A stretch of 64,000 bases of DNA. Origin: Clostridia bacterium. GTDB taxonomy: Bacteria; Bacillota; Clostridia; TANB77; UBA1234. Position 1 is the first letter of the stretch; every line of letters starts with the position of its first letter. This document shows positions 7,013-16,238 of the stretch, in pieces. The position numbers and the translations under genes were made by a program. The stretch spans positions 83,896 through 147,895 of the forward strand of contig CAAFRB010000012.1 of NCBI GenBank assembly GCA_900765095.1, in the 5' to 3' direction. The notes under the pieces are model-generated. The model was not told the DNA's origin. It saw only the letters and a list, made by a program, of their open reading frames with translations, and did no database searches.

Positions 7013-7903
7013 TTAAAACCTTGTTACTCTCCTATTTGTATAAAACAAACCATCAATACCTTTTTGAATTAAGCCTCTCATTTCTAATAATACAAGTTTG
7101 TATTGTATATCATTTATATTCAAATTTGTTTTAATATATATATCATTTACACTGTTTCCATTTTCAGAAATTGCATTATACACATCTAAAAGCTCAGTCG
7201 GAATTACTGGATTTGTATAAATTATCTCTAAGCTTTCATTCTCTGCAAGGAAATCATAAACATCTTTAAAAGAATTCACACTCCTATTTCCTTTTTTTAT
7301 TAATAAATTGCTTCCCGTATAGCCACAATCTTCAACCGCTCCTGGGACAACAAGAATAGGTCGCATAAGTTCCTCGGCATATTTTACAGTTATTAGCGAA
7401 CCACTCTTTTCTCTTGCTTGTATTACAACAAGCACATTAGAAAGAGCTGCAATAATCCTGTTTCTAAGACTAAAATAATATCTTTGTGGTGATTCACTTG
7501 GGGAATGTTCAGATATTATCGCTCCATCGTTTTCAATGATAGAATCAATTAAATAACTATTCTGTTTAGGATATATTCTTTCTAATCCGCTTCCAATCAC
7601 AGCTACAGTTTTCGAATTGTTTTTAACAGATTCATTATGAGCAACACTATCTATCCCTTTAGCAAAACCACTTACAATGATTTTATTCAATTTTGAAATC
7701 CCTTCAGAAATTTCTTTAGCAATTTTTATACTTTCAAAACTGCAATCTCTAGCACCAACAACAGAAATCATATAATCATTCAGAATTTTTTCATTTCCCA
7801 TAACATATATTTGTTCAGGACACTTTTTCAACTCTTTTAATTTTTGTGGAAAATCAAGATCACTTTTCTTTAAAATTTTTATTTCATGTTTTTTTCTTAA
7901 CAT
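7013..7903 (-). CDS. dprA: DNA processing protein DprA/Smf
   Basis: Start at the ATG (7903) just 3 bp past the yraN stop, with GCGAGG upstream. The 296-residue protein has the DprA Rossmann fold: SVVGARDCS near residue 55, VSGFAKGIDSVAHNES near 85, the GSGLERIYPKQN turn, and the single-strand DNA binding stretch RNRIIAALS with the following EKSGSLITVKYA. A winged-helix-like domain occupies the last 65 residues. DprA loads RecA on incoming single-stranded DNA during transformation. The gene order comM-yraN-dprA is the common one. No other competence genes are in the window. Confidence 0.95.
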   Translation of the reverse strand: MLRKKHEIKILKKSDLDFPQKLKELKKCPEQIYVMGNEKILNDYMISVVGARDCSFESIKIAKEISEGISKLNKIIVSGFAKGIDSVAHNESVKNNSKTVAVIGSGLERIYPKQNSYLIDSIIENDGAIISEHSPSESPQRYYFSLRNRIIAALSNVLVVIQAREKSGSLITVKYAEELMRPILVVPGAVEDCGYTGSNLLIKKGNRSVNSFKDVYDFLAENESLEIIYTNPVIPTELLDVYNAISENGNSVNDIYIKTNLNINDIQYKLVLLEMRGLIQKGIDGLFYTNRRVTRF

Positions 7904-7905
7904 CT

Positions 7906-8283
7906 TCAACCTCGCAAAGGACAATCTTCTATGGCTCTTTTGATATGTATAATTCTATAATTATATTCATTATGGAAGTACACTTCCACAACATCAAATG
8001 TTATATCCTTTTTATTTATATTTTGGCCTATTATATAGTATTCTGCTGTCCTGTATATATGTTTTCTTTTATTGTAGTTTACTGCTTCTGCTGGCGTTCC
8101 GTAATTCATGTTTTTTCGTGTTTTCACTTCAATAAAACTTAGCATATTATCTTTTTTAACTATTAAATCTATTTCTCCAAATTTATTTTTATAATTTTTT
8201 TCTACTATTTTGTACCCATTTCTTTTTAAATACTTGGCTACTATTTCTTCTCCAAGTTTTCCTAAATTTTGTTTATCATTCAT
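7906..8283 (-). CDS. YraN family (UPF0102) nuclease-like protein
   Basis: A 125-residue protein of standard length. The N-terminal GKLGEEIVAKYLKRNGY and the core GEIDLIVKKDNMLSFIEVKTR give the D-x(n)-E-x-K residues of a restriction-endonuclease-like fold. The start ATG overlaps the last base of the comM stop (TAATG), so translation is coupled. The family is predicted to act in DNA repair or transformation, but the function is not firmly established. Confidence 0.92.
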   Translation of the reverse strand: MNDKQNLGKLGEEIVAKYLKRNGYKIVEKNYKNKFGEIDLIVKKDNMLSFIEVKTRKNMNYGTPAEAVNYNKRKHIYRTAEYYIIGQNINKKDITFDVVEVYFHNEYNYRIIHIKRAIEDCPLRG

Positions 8284-9821
8284 TAATTATCCCACCACTT
8301 TCGATCTAATGATCTATATTGTATAGCCTCTGCAACATGCTCTACTCGTATATTTTTACTTTCTGCCAAATCTGCAATAGTTCTTGCCACTTTTAAAATT
8401 CTTGTATAAGTTCTAGCCGTAAACCCAAATTTATCAAATGCTGTTTGTAATATCTTTTTCGAATCACTATCTAAAACACAAAACTCATTTATCATTGAAG
8501 GAGTTAAATCCGAGTTTGAAAATATATTATAGTTCTTATATCTTTCTGCCTGCACCTTCTTTGCCTTATTAACTCTTTCTCTAATCACTGCAGACGATTC
8601 AGATTTTATATTGTTATTAGATAACTTTTCGTAATCTACACTACTAACTTCAATATGAAGATCAATTCTATCTAATATAGGACCACTTATTTTTTTCATG
8701 TACCTTGAAATTTCTAATGGAGTACATGTACATTTCTTCTTTGAATCAGTCGCATAGCCACACGGACATGGATTCATACTAGCTACAAATATAAAATTGC
8801 ATGGATATGTTAAAGTACAATTCATTCTTGATATTGTAACTTCTTTATCTTCAAGTGGTCCTCTCATGACTTCCAATGCCTTTCTATCGAATTCTGGTAA
8901 TTCATCCAAAAATAATACTCCAAAATGTGCAAGGCTCATCTCACCAGGTTTAGGAATCCTCCCTCCGCCGGTTAGCGCAATCCCCGACGTGGTATGATGT
9001 GGTGATCTAAAAGGTCTTGATGTTATTAATGGCTTTCCACTCGGAAGTACACCTGCGATGCTATGTATTTTAGTAACTTCGAGTGATTCTTCAAACGTCA
9101 AATCTGGCAATATTGTAGTAAGTCTTTTAGATAACATAGTTTTTCCTGAACCAGGGCTACCTATAAGTAAACAATTATGAGCACCAGCAGCCACAATTTC
9201 TAAAGCTCTCTTAACATTTTCTTGTCCCTTTACATCTGAAAAGTCAATGTTTTCGTTATACGTATTCATAAGTAAATCTGCCGTGTCCACTTTTAAGCTA
9301 TCTATTACTTCAGTGCCATTCAAGTGATTAACTACCTCTGATAAATTTTGGGCGGGGTATACTTCAACATCTTTTACAACACTCGCTTCAAATTTGTTTT
9401 CATGTGGCACAATTATCTTTTTCTTTCCGAGTTTAGCTGCTTCTATACACATTGGCAATACACCATTTACCCTGTTTATCCTTCCATCAAGTGATAGTTC
9501 TCCTATAAAAACATATTCGCCAATCGCTTCACTTGCAACAACTCCCACGTTATTCAATATTCCAACAGCAATGGGTAAATCAAATGACGATCCTTCCTTT
9601 TTGGTATAAGCCGGTGCTAAATTGATTACTATTTTTTTACTTTTAAAATCGTATCCCGAATTTTTTATTGCAGACTTTACTCTTTCTTTTGATTCCTTTA
9701 CACTTGTGTCAGGAAGCCCGACTATCTCCCATGACGGCATTCCTAAATTTATATCAACTTCTACTTTTATAAGGTATCCATTAAGTCCAATAAGGGACAT
9801 ACTATATGTAGTCGATAACAT
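8283..9821 (-). CDS. comM: ComM/YifB AAA+ Mg-chelatase-like ATPase
   Basis: A 512-residue protein with three parts: an N-terminal Lon-like S5 domain (residues 1-170), an AAA+ core with Walker A GSPGSGKTM near residue 220 and Walker B LFLDELPEF near 305, and a C-terminal Mg-chelatase lid. A cysteine cluster (MNPCPCGYATDSKKKCTC) typical of YifB lies near residue 355. ComM is a hexameric branch-migration helicase that extends heteroduplex during natural transformation. It leads the comM-yraN-dprA operon. Confidence 0.95.
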   Translation of the reverse strand: MLSTTYSMSLIGLNGYLIKVEVDINLGMPSWEIVGLPDTSVKESKERVKSAIKNSGYDFKSKKIVINLAPAYTKKEGSSFDLPIAVGILNNVGVVASEAIGEYVFIGELSLDGRINRVNGVLPMCIEAAKLGKKKIIVPHENKFEASVVKDVEVYPAQNLSEVVNHLNGTEVIDSLKVDTADLLMNTYNENIDFSDVKGQENVKRALEIVAAGAHNCLLIGSPGSGKTMLSKRLTTILPDLTFEESLEVTKIHSIAGVLPSGKPLITSRPFRSPHHTTSGIALTGGGRIPKPGEMSLAHFGVLFLDELPEFDRKALEVMRGPLEDKEVTISRMNCTLTYPCNFIFVASMNPCPCGYATDSKKKCTCTPLEISRYMKKISGPILDRIDLHIEVSSVDYEKLSNNNIKSESSAVIRERVNKAKKVQAERYKNYNIFSNSDLTPSMINEFCVLDSDSKKILQTAFDKFGFTARTYTRILKVARTIADLAESKNIRVEHVAEAIQYRSLDRKWWDN

Positions 9822-9847
9822 ATTTTATCTTTTCCTTTCTTTTTTTG

Positions 9848-9876
9848 TTTTCAAATATATTTGCTAATGTTATAAT
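9848..9876 (+). promoter_or_regulatory. Extended -10 promoter of the forward prepilin gene
   Basis: TTTTCA (9848-9853), 17-bp spacer, TGTTATAAT with TATAAT at 9871-9876. A strong AAGGAGG ribosome binding site follows at 9890-9896. Confidence 0.75.
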
Positions 9877-9902
9877 GAATTTGTATACAAAGGAGGAATA
9901 TT

Positions 9903-10787
9903 ATGAAAAATAACAAAGGTGTTTCACTTATATCGCTAGTTATAACAATTATTTTGATACTAATAATTGCTAGCATTTCTATCTATTATGGTGTTACAAA
10001 AAATATAGATAACACAACTGAAACTGTTTCATACAATGAGATTATGGATGTAGAGGAAGCTATTTCTCAAAGATCTCTTATGAACAAATTAAATAGTTCC
10101 ACATATCCACTTGTGGGTACTCCTTTAACCGATTCAGATCCTTTAGTAATTTCAGAAACAAGTTACGGTGATGGATGGTACAAATTGGAAGATAGTGATT
10201 TTTCAAAATTGAGTTTAGAAAATGTGAAAAAAAGTTATATTGTAAATTACAAAGATAACCTTGTAATTTCTACTTCACCTATAGTTTATAATGGAGTCTT
10301 TTACTATAGCTCTGAAGATATAAGAAATGCAATTTCAGGCACAACTTCTTCTATTTCTTCAAATATGTATGATTCAAATAAAAAAGTTAATAGACCAATT
10401 TTAGTAAAAGGCATGGTTCCTGTAAAAAATATAGATGGAAACTGGATTGCAACAAACGCAGATGATCAAGAATGGTATGATTATTCTTCACAAAACAAAG
10501 TTTGGGCAAATGTTATGCTAATGGATGAACTTTCTGTTTCTGGATATACAAATGAACAAGTTCGCTCAGCATCAATATCTGAATTACAAGGTAAGATTGT
10601 GACAAGTAGTGGAAGTATGCTTGTTTGGATTCCAAGATATACTGTAAATTCTAACGGCGATATAGTTTACAGCAATTTATTGAACGATTATACTGAAAAT
10701 GGTTTTTCTATTCCAGATACTTTCAAAAATAATTCTTCAAATTCAACAGGAATTTGGATAAGTAAATTTGATGTAGAATATAAATAA
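9903..10787 (+). CDS. Type IV prepilin-like surface protein, 294 residues
   Basis: The short basic leader MKNNKG is followed by VSLISLVITIILILIIASI, a classical class III signal: cleavage after glycine, then a 20-residue hydrophobic stalk. The usual Glu at mature position 5 is replaced by Ser. The remaining 260 residues are an extracellular domain rich in Asn, Ser and Tyr, with a C-terminal stretch (WVWIPRY-like LVWIPRYTVN, then GIWISKFDVEYK) that I have seen in many Clostridia surface proteins without a known role. It is the only intact forward gene in the window, is monocistronic with promoter and terminator, and converges on gyrA. Confidence 0.75.
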   Translation: MKNNKGVSLISLVITIILILIIASISIYYGVTKNIDNTTETVSYNEIMDVEEAISQRSLMNKLNSSTYPLVGTPLTDSDPLVISETSYGDGWYKLEDSDFSKLSLENVKKSYIVNYKDNLVISTSPIVYNGVFYYSSEDIRNAISGTTSSISSNMYDSNKKVNRPILVKGMVPVKNIDGNWIATNADDQEWYDYSSQNKVWANVMLMDELSVSGYTNEQVRSASISELQGKIVTSSGSMLVWIPRYTVNSNGDIVYSNLLNDYTENGFSIPDTFKNNSSNSTGIWISKFDVEYK

Positions 10788-10799
10788 TTAGATTACCCT

Positions 10800-10832
10800 G
10801 GAGCTGTTTCTCAAAGAAACAGCTCCTTTGTT
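10800..10832 (+). terminator. Intrinsic terminator after the forward prepilin gene
   Basis: GGAGCTGTTTC and GAAACAGCTCC form a perfect 11-bp stem with loop TCAAA and a TTTGTTT tail. It can also serve gyrA from the opposite side. Confidence 0.85.
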
Positions 10833-10865
10833 TATATTAAGAAATTAAATTTTATATATTTGAAT

Positions 10866-13319
10866 TTATTCTTCCGTTTCTGAAGTTTCTGCTATTTCGT
10901 CTTCTGATGTCACTTTAGCAATACTTACAACTTTTCCTCCATCGTTAGTTCTCATCAATGTAACGCCTTGCGTTGAACGACCTAACACGCTGATATTTTC
11001 CACGTCAAGTCTAATAATGATGCCATCATCTGTAATCAACATTACTTCATCATCATCATTAACAACTTTTATACCAACGACTTTACCAGTCTTAGGAGTA
11101 GTCTTATATGTAATTACACCCTTACCAGCTCTTGTCTGTACTCTGTATTCCGTAAGTTCTGTTCTCTTTCCAAAGCCATGTTCTGTTATTGCAAGCAAAT
11201 ACCCTTTATCGCTGTATATAGGTTCCATTCCAACAACATAATCGTCTTTGTCTAATCTTATTCCTATGACTCCTTGAGCTATTCTTCCTGCTGATTTAAC
11301 ATCTGTTTCTGAGAAAGTTATGCTCATTCCTTCATGAGTAACCATAACAATATTTCTTTCACCATCAGTTAATCTTACATCAATTAATTCATCATCGTCT
11401 TTTAAAGAAATTGCTTGCAAACCAACCTTTCTAGAACTATTGTATTCCATTAAATTTGTCTTCTTTATAATACCATTTTTAGTTGCCATCAACAAATATT
11501 GACCTTCCGCAAAAGCATGTATTGGAATAACAGCGGTTACCTTTTCATCTCCGTCTAATTGTAACAAGTTCACTATAGCTGTTCCCTTGGCTGTTCTGCC
11601 TGCTTCTGGCACTTCATATCCTTTTAGTCTATATACTTTACCTTTATTAGTGAAGAACATTATCATATCATGAGTAGAAGTTACAAATAATTGTTCAACA
11701 AAATCTTCTTCTCTTGTCTGAATTCCTGTGATTCCCTTTCCACCTCTTCTTTGGGTCTTATAAGTACTTATAGGAACTCTTTTTATATATCCAAAGTGAG
11801 TAAGAGCAACAACAGTAGTTTCCTCTTTTATCAAGTCTTCTGTTTCAAATTCTCCCTCTGCTGCAATGATTTGTGTTCTTCTTTCATCGCCATACTTAGC
11901 TTTAATTTCTAGTAATTCATCTTTTACGATGTCGCATACTAGCTTCTCACTTGCAAGTATTGCTCTAAATCTTTCAATTTGTTTCATCAATTGATCATAT
12001 TCTTCTTCAATCTTTTCTCTTTGTAATCCTGATAGAGTTCTTAACTTCATCTCCAAAATAGCGTTTGCTTGTATTTCTGTAAGATTAAATCTTTTCATAA
12101 GTCTTTCTTGAGCGTCATCATAAGCAGCACGAATTATTGCAATAACCTCATCGATATAATCAAGTGCTATTTTTAATCCCTCTAAGATATGAGCTCTTGC
12201 TAATGCTTTATCTAAATCAAATTTTGTTCTTCTTACAATTACACTCTTTCTATGATCTATATAGCACTCTAACATTTGTCTTAATGTTAGTATCTTTGGC
12301 TTATTATCTACGAGTGCAAGCATAATAGCGCCAAAAGTATCTTGCATTTGCGTGTTTTTGTATAATTGATTTAAAACAACATTTGCATTTGCATCCCTTT
12401 TTAATTCTATTACTATTCTCATACCTTCACGGTCTGATTCGTCTCTCAAATCTGATATTCCATCTATTCTCTTATCTTTTACAAGGTCAGCAATGTTTTC
12501 AATTAATCTAGCTTTGTTAACCTGATATGGCAATTCAGTTACAATTATCCTATAACGTCCATTTCCATGTTCTTCAATCTCGGCTTTAGCTCGTACCGTG
12601 ATTTTGCCTCTACCTGTCTTATAGCAGTCTTTAATTCCCTCTCTACCTAGTATTAATCCTCCTGTTGGAAAGTCTGGTCCTTTTACTTCCACCATCAAGT
12701 CTTCATCTGTAACGTTATCTTCTCCTATAAGTTTTACAATTGCATTAATTACTTCTGTTAAATTGTGTGGTGGTATATTCGTTGCCATACCAACAGCTAT
12801 ACCAGATGAACCATTAACTAAAAGATTTGGTATCTTAGCTGGTAATACTGTAGGTTCCATTAATTTTTCATCGTAGTTTGGCATGAAATCTACCGTATTT
12901 TTGTCTATATCTGCAAGCATCTCAACAGCAAGCTTTGGCATCTTTGCTTCTGTGTACCTCATTGCCGCAGGGCTATCGCCATCAACACTACCAAAGTTAC
13001 CATGTCCATTTACCATTCTATATCTCAATGAAAAATCTTGAGCCATTCTTACTAACGCATCATATATAGAAGCATCGCCATGTGGGTGATATTTACCCAT
13101 TACTTCACCAACTATATAAGCTGATTTTCTGAAAGGTTTATCTGGTGTTAATCCAAGGCCATCCATAGCGTACAAAATTCTTCTATGAACTGGTTTCAAA
13201 CCATCTCTGACATCAGGAAGTGCTCTAGATACAATTACGCTCATGGCATAATCAATGTATGACTTTTTCATTTCTTTTTCTATGTCAACTTTAATTATTT
13301 TTTTTGCATTTTCTTCCAT
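10866..13319 (-). CDS. gyrA: DNA gyrase subunit A
   Basis: Start at ATG 13319 (MEENAKKIIKVDIEKEMKKSYIDYAMSV split across the usual GyrA N-terminus); an upstream frame to 13370 is excluded because the promoter -10 box lies at 13377-13382. 817 residues. The breakage-reunion domain has the active tyrosine in AAMRYTEAKM and the quinolone pocket region HPHGDASIYDALVRMAQ, where the resistance-position serine is present in HGDAS. The GyrA box QRRGGKG at about residue 540 identifies gyrase rather than topoisomerase IV, and six beta-pinwheel blades follow. GyrB is not in the window. Confidence 0.98.
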   Translation of the reverse strand: MEENAKKIIKVDIEKEMKKSYIDYAMSVIVSRALPDVRDGLKPVHRRILYAMDGLGLTPDKPFRKSAYIVGEVMGKYHPHGDASIYDALVRMAQDFSLRYRMVNGHGNFGSVDGDSPAAMRYTEAKMPKLAVEMLADIDKNTVDFMPNYDEKLMEPTVLPAKIPNLLVNGSSGIAVGMATNIPPHNLTEVINAIVKLIGEDNVTDEDLMVEVKGPDFPTGGLILGREGIKDCYKTGRGKITVRAKAEIEEHGNGRYRIIVTELPYQVNKARLIENIADLVKDKRIDGISDLRDESDREGMRIVIELKRDANANVVLNQLYKNTQMQDTFGAIMLALVDNKPKILTLRQMLECYIDHRKSVIVRRTKFDLDKALARAHILEGLKIALDYIDEVIAIIRAAYDDAQERLMKRFNLTEIQANAILEMKLRTLSGLQREKIEEEYDQLMKQIERFRAILASEKLVCDIVKDELLEIKAKYGDERRTQIIAAEGEFETEDLIKEETTVVALTHFGYIKRVPISTYKTQRRGGKGITGIQTREEDFVEQLFVTSTHDMIMFFTNKGKVYRLKGYEVPEAGRTAKGTAIVNLLQLDGDEKVTAVIPIHAFAEGQYLLMATKNGIIKKTNLMEYNSSRKVGLQAISLKDDDELIDVRLTDGERNIVMVTHEGMSITFSETDVKSAGRIAQGVIGIRLDKDDYVVGMEPIYSDKGYLLAITEHGFGKRTELTEYRVQTRAGKGVITYKTTPKTGKVVGIKVVNDDDEVMLITDDGIIIRLDVENISVLGRSTQGVTLMRTNDGGKVVSIAKVTSEDEIAETSETEE

Positions 13320-13376
13320 TTTTATCCCAACTTTCGTAAAATTTGTACTGTTTAAAACTTGTTCAAACACAACTAA

Positions 13377-13405
13377 ATTATACTAAATCAGACATTTTAT
13401 TGCAA
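13377..13405 (-). promoter_or_regulatory. gyrA promoter
   Basis: TTGCAA (13400-13405), 17-bp spacer, perfect TATAAT (13377-13382) on the minus strand. It separates gyrA from the secretion-like operon upstream. Confidence 0.8.
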
Positions 13406-13437
13406 GCGAAATTTGGCTTTTTTCCTCTATTTTCTGC

Positions 13438-14007
13438 CTATTCTTTCCCCCAAGCAAACACTTCGTCAATTGCTTTATTTTTTGTGTTTTTTATAATTTT
13501 CTTTGTGCTGTTTGGTATCTTTTTTATGGTATATAAAATCGAGTCAGTTCCCTTTTTTATAAAATTTTTATAATCTTTTTCTTTTATTGATTTTACAGCA
13601 TCTTTTCCATCATTATAGACTGAAAAGTTCCATTTGAATTTTTCCTTGAGAAACTTTCTCGCCATAGAATCAAAGAACTCTTCTCCGACTCTATACACAG
13701 ATTTTAGTACTTTGTTTACTATTGAGGATTTCTTATCTTCAATATCGTTTTTTGTAACCACACTCTTTGTTGTCACAGCATCCGTACTTTTTATTTCAAG
13801 ATTACTTGTACTAATTTCTTTACTGTTTTGTTCATTGCTTATCACTTTTACATTTAACTTTTGTCCCTCTCCCAGTGACAGTTTTAATAGTGTATTTGTT
13901 TTTTCTAAAGTTTCATTCAGTTGCTTGTTTTCAATATCTCTTTCAATCTTTAATTCATTTTTTTCATTCGACAATTCCTTATTGTCACGGTTCAATTCTA
14001 TGTCTAT
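13438..14007 (-). CDS. Unknown coiled-coil protein closing the VirB4/Tad-like operon; possible ATA start
   Basis: About 189 residues. The N-terminal 45 are a highly charged coiled coil (Glu/Lys/Asn), followed by a Thr/Ser linker and a basic C-terminal half (ends IDEVFAWGKE). No membrane segment or recognisable domain. AAGGAGG (14016-14022) overlaps the stop of the preceding gene. Eight bases later stands an in-frame ATA (14005-14007), with a second ATA two codons on and a TTG at 13993-13995, about 20 bases from the Shine-Dalgarno. There is no ATG or GTG at a usable distance, so the true start is either ATA or a badly spaced TTG. Its place at the operon end suggests a structural or cytoplasmic accessory part of the machine. 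Confidence 0.55.
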   Translation of the reverse strand: MDIELNRDNKELSNEKNELKIERDIENKQLNETLEKTNTLLKLSLGEGQKLNVKVISNEQNSKEISTSNLEIKSTDAVTTKSVVTKNDIEDKKSSIVNKVLKSVYRVGEEFFDSMARKFLKEKFKWNFSVYNDGKDAVKSIKEKDYKNFIKKGTDSILYTIKKIPNSTKKIIKNTKNKAIDEVFAWGKE

Positions 14008-14020
14008 CTTAGTACCCTCC

Positions 14021-14956
14021 TTAATAATCTAATTTTTTTACTTTTGATGCTAATAACATAAGTAACAACATGCTTCCAAAGTTCCAATACAATATTGCTG
14101 TGCCCAAAAAGCTTTTTTGCATAATTAAGTAGTTATCATAATTGTTGTTTATATAAGTTAAGTACATATATAAATCTAAAAATATCAGTATATATAAAGA
14201 TACTCTTGCTCCTTTTGTTTCTTGTTTTCTTTTATTTTTTTCTTTTTGAAGTTCAGAAATTATATCATAGTTTCTATCTATTAGTTCCGCAAAGTTTCCA
14301 CCATATAGGTAACAGTATTGCACATTTGAAAAAAACTCTTTGAATTTATTTATTGAGATCTTTTCTTTTATATGTTCAATAGCTTTTTCGAATTTAACTC
14401 CACTATTTATTTCAATATTAAATTTATTTATATACGATTGTAGCGGTTCGATAGTTTCCACTTGTTTGAATGCACCAGTTATATCGTTGTTTATTTTAGT
14501 GTAATTTTTTAATTGCAATAAAAAATTCAAGAACACTTTTTCTAGTTTTTCATTTTTACTTGAAGCAATAATATTTATAATTCCAAATGGCAAAAATCCG
14601 AATGGAATGGACACCATTAATGAAAGGATAGATACTTTAAAGAAATTAAAAAACATGTTGTAGGCAAGAAAAAAACATATTAAGCCATGCAAAATTAATG
14701 ATATGGGATTTATAAATACTCCTCCAGAAATTCCAGCTCTTTCTATCATTAAATTTATCTTATAAACAATATTAAATCTTTCCTTCAAATCAGCTCTCTG
14801 GCTCTTTTCAGATTTCTTTATATAATCATCATAATATTCTTCAGTTTTATTCGTTATATATTTATTTACTTTTTCTAACACTTTTACTTCATACATGTAT
14901 TTTATAAGGTTATATGAAAATACGAGTATACTCACAAATAGTATTATTTTTTCCAT
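14021..14956 (-). CDS. TadB/TadC-like inner-membrane platform protein (type II secretion F family)
   Basis: 311 residues. One N-terminal membrane helix, a cytoplasmic segment, then two helices around residues 85-130 and a further pair at the C-terminus (VSLYILIFLDLYMYL; FLGTAILYWNFGSMLLLMLL). The cytoplasmic domain between them (residues about 135-245) carries the T2SSF-type pattern: LEKVFLNFLLQLKNY, a central amphipathic AFKQVETIEPLQ region, and LYGGNFAELIDRNYDII. Such proteins are the membrane platform on which the CpaF ATPase works. Only one F-type protein is present where Tad loci usually have two. It follows cpaF by 16 bp. Confidence 0.7.
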   Translation of the reverse strand: MEKIILFVSILVFSYNLIKYMYEVKVLEKVNKYITNKTEEYYDDYIKKSEKSQRADLKERFNIVYKINLMIERAGISGGVFINPISLILHGLICFFLAYNMFFNFFKVSILSLMVSIPFGFLPFGIINIIASSKNEKLEKVFLNFLLQLKNYTKINNDITGAFKQVETIEPLQSYINKFNIEINSGVKFEKAIEHIKEKISINKFKEFFSNVQYCYLYGGNFAELIDRNYDIISELQKEKNKRKQETKGARVSLYILIFLDLYMYLTYINNNYDNYLIMQKSFLGTAILYWNFGSMLLLMLLASKVKKLDY

Positions 14957-14972
14957 TTTCTTATCCTCGCTT

Positions 14973-16238
14973 TTAACAACTTAATGATATTTTTTCTTTT
15001 ATTCTACCAATAGGTTCATTTAATTTAACAAACTTTCCTATTGATTTTCCCTCTTCATATTTCTCTGTTTCAAACCTATAAAGTGGATTGTATTCCACAT
15101 CATCAGTTTCTTTACTATATAGCACCTCTGAAATTTCATGAATCTTAAAATTTTTCATGAATATTACCAAATCTACTGACATTGATAAAAGTTTTCTCAA
15201 ATATTTATCAGTATAACTTTGTGCATTAGGATCCCTTTTCATTAAGGTTACAAGTCTGTCAATTGTACTTAAACTGCTATCTGCGTGAACTGTTGCGTAT
15301 CCTCTATGTCCTGTTGCAACAGCATCAAAGAAAACCATTGCCTCTTCTCCTTTTAGTTCTCCTATAACCACAACATCATTAGACATTACTAACGAATGTG
15401 CAGTAAGTTTTGCCAATGTTATGTTCTTATCATCATTTCTGTTTTTTAGTATTTCTCTCTGAATTATGTTAGGATGAGTGCTATACAACTCTGCTGTTTC
15501 TTCATTTGAAGTTATTGATAAATCCTTCGGTATCCTATTTATCAAATTTCTCATTAATGTTGTCTTTCCACTTCCGCCTTTTCCACTTATTATTATATTT
15601 CCACCGGCTTTAATAGCGTTTAATAAAAACTTGTAAATATCAAGATTAAACATTTCAATCTCCGATATACATAATTCTTCCATTGTTTTAATATTTTCCG
15701 GTCTATGTATTCTAATTACTAAGTTAGGTGACGATATATTTACTGGTTCTATACCAGCCTCTATTCTGAGATTGTTTTTTCTATCACTTACAATAACAAT
15801 CGGAGTTTCTGTAGTTATTTTCCCATTGTTTTTTAAAACGCAATACCTAACAAAGTTTAGAAACTCTTCTTCGTTATAAAACGTATCACCCGTAATCTTC
15901 CAAACACCTTTTCTCTTTATAACAATATTGTCAAATCGTGTTACTCTTATATCCGTAACTTCAACGTCATCGATATATTTTTGTAATATGTGATAACCAA
16001 ACAGTCTATTTAATATATCATTAATTGTGGAATCAGTATTCATATCAGCATAATCAGAATAAACTTTTTCTTTTACTATGTTTTCAACAAACTTTTTATT
16101 CACGTCAACATCACTTAAATATTCGGAATAGTTATTTATAAGAAAACCTATTATTTCATTTACCACTTCTCTTTTAGTGACGCTTTTATTAGTTGTACTT
16201 TCATTCGATATTTCAGTTTTCAAGGGATTAATTAGCAT
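14973..16238 (-). CDS. CpaF/TadA-type secretion ATPase (VirB11 family)
   Basis: 421 residues. The N-terminal domain ends in DVEVTDIRVTRFDNIVIKRKG, the usual prelude of CpaF proteins. Walker A is GKGGSGKTTLMRNL near residue 222; the Asp box follows in LSITSNEETAELY, Walker B in VVIGELKGEEA and the histidine box in GHRGYATVHADSS. It belongs to hexameric ATPases that drive pilus assembly or secretion at the inner membrane. The ATG lies inside the 3' end of the TadZ-like gene (11-bp overlap), so the two are translationally coupled. Confidence 0.92.
   Translation of the reverse strand: MLINPLKTEISNESTTNKSVTKREVVNEIIGFLINNYSEYLSDVDVNKKFVENIVKEKVYSDYADMNTDSTINDILNRLFGYHILQKYIDDVEVTDIRVTRFDNIVIKRKGVWKITGDTFYNEEEFLNFVRYCVLKNNGKITTETPIVIVSDRKNNLRIEAGIEPVNISSPNLVIRIHRPENIKTMEELCISEIEMFNLDIYKFLLNAIKAGGNIIISGKGGSGKTTLMRNLINRIPKDLSITSNEETAELYSTHPNIIQREILKNRNDDKNITLAKLTAHSLVMSNDVVVIGELKGEEAMVFFDAVATGHRGYATVHADSSLSTIDRLVTLMKRDPNAQSYTDKYLRKLLSMSVDLVIFMKNFKIHEISEVLYSKETDDVEYNPLYRFETEKYEEGKSIGKFVKLNEPIGRIKEKISLSC

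Noticed and set aside
10866..13319. Several antisense and shifted frames inside gyrA, pcrA, walK and the glucan synthase gene
   Set aside because: They lack ribosome binding sites and have the composition expected of shadows of the strong coding frames.
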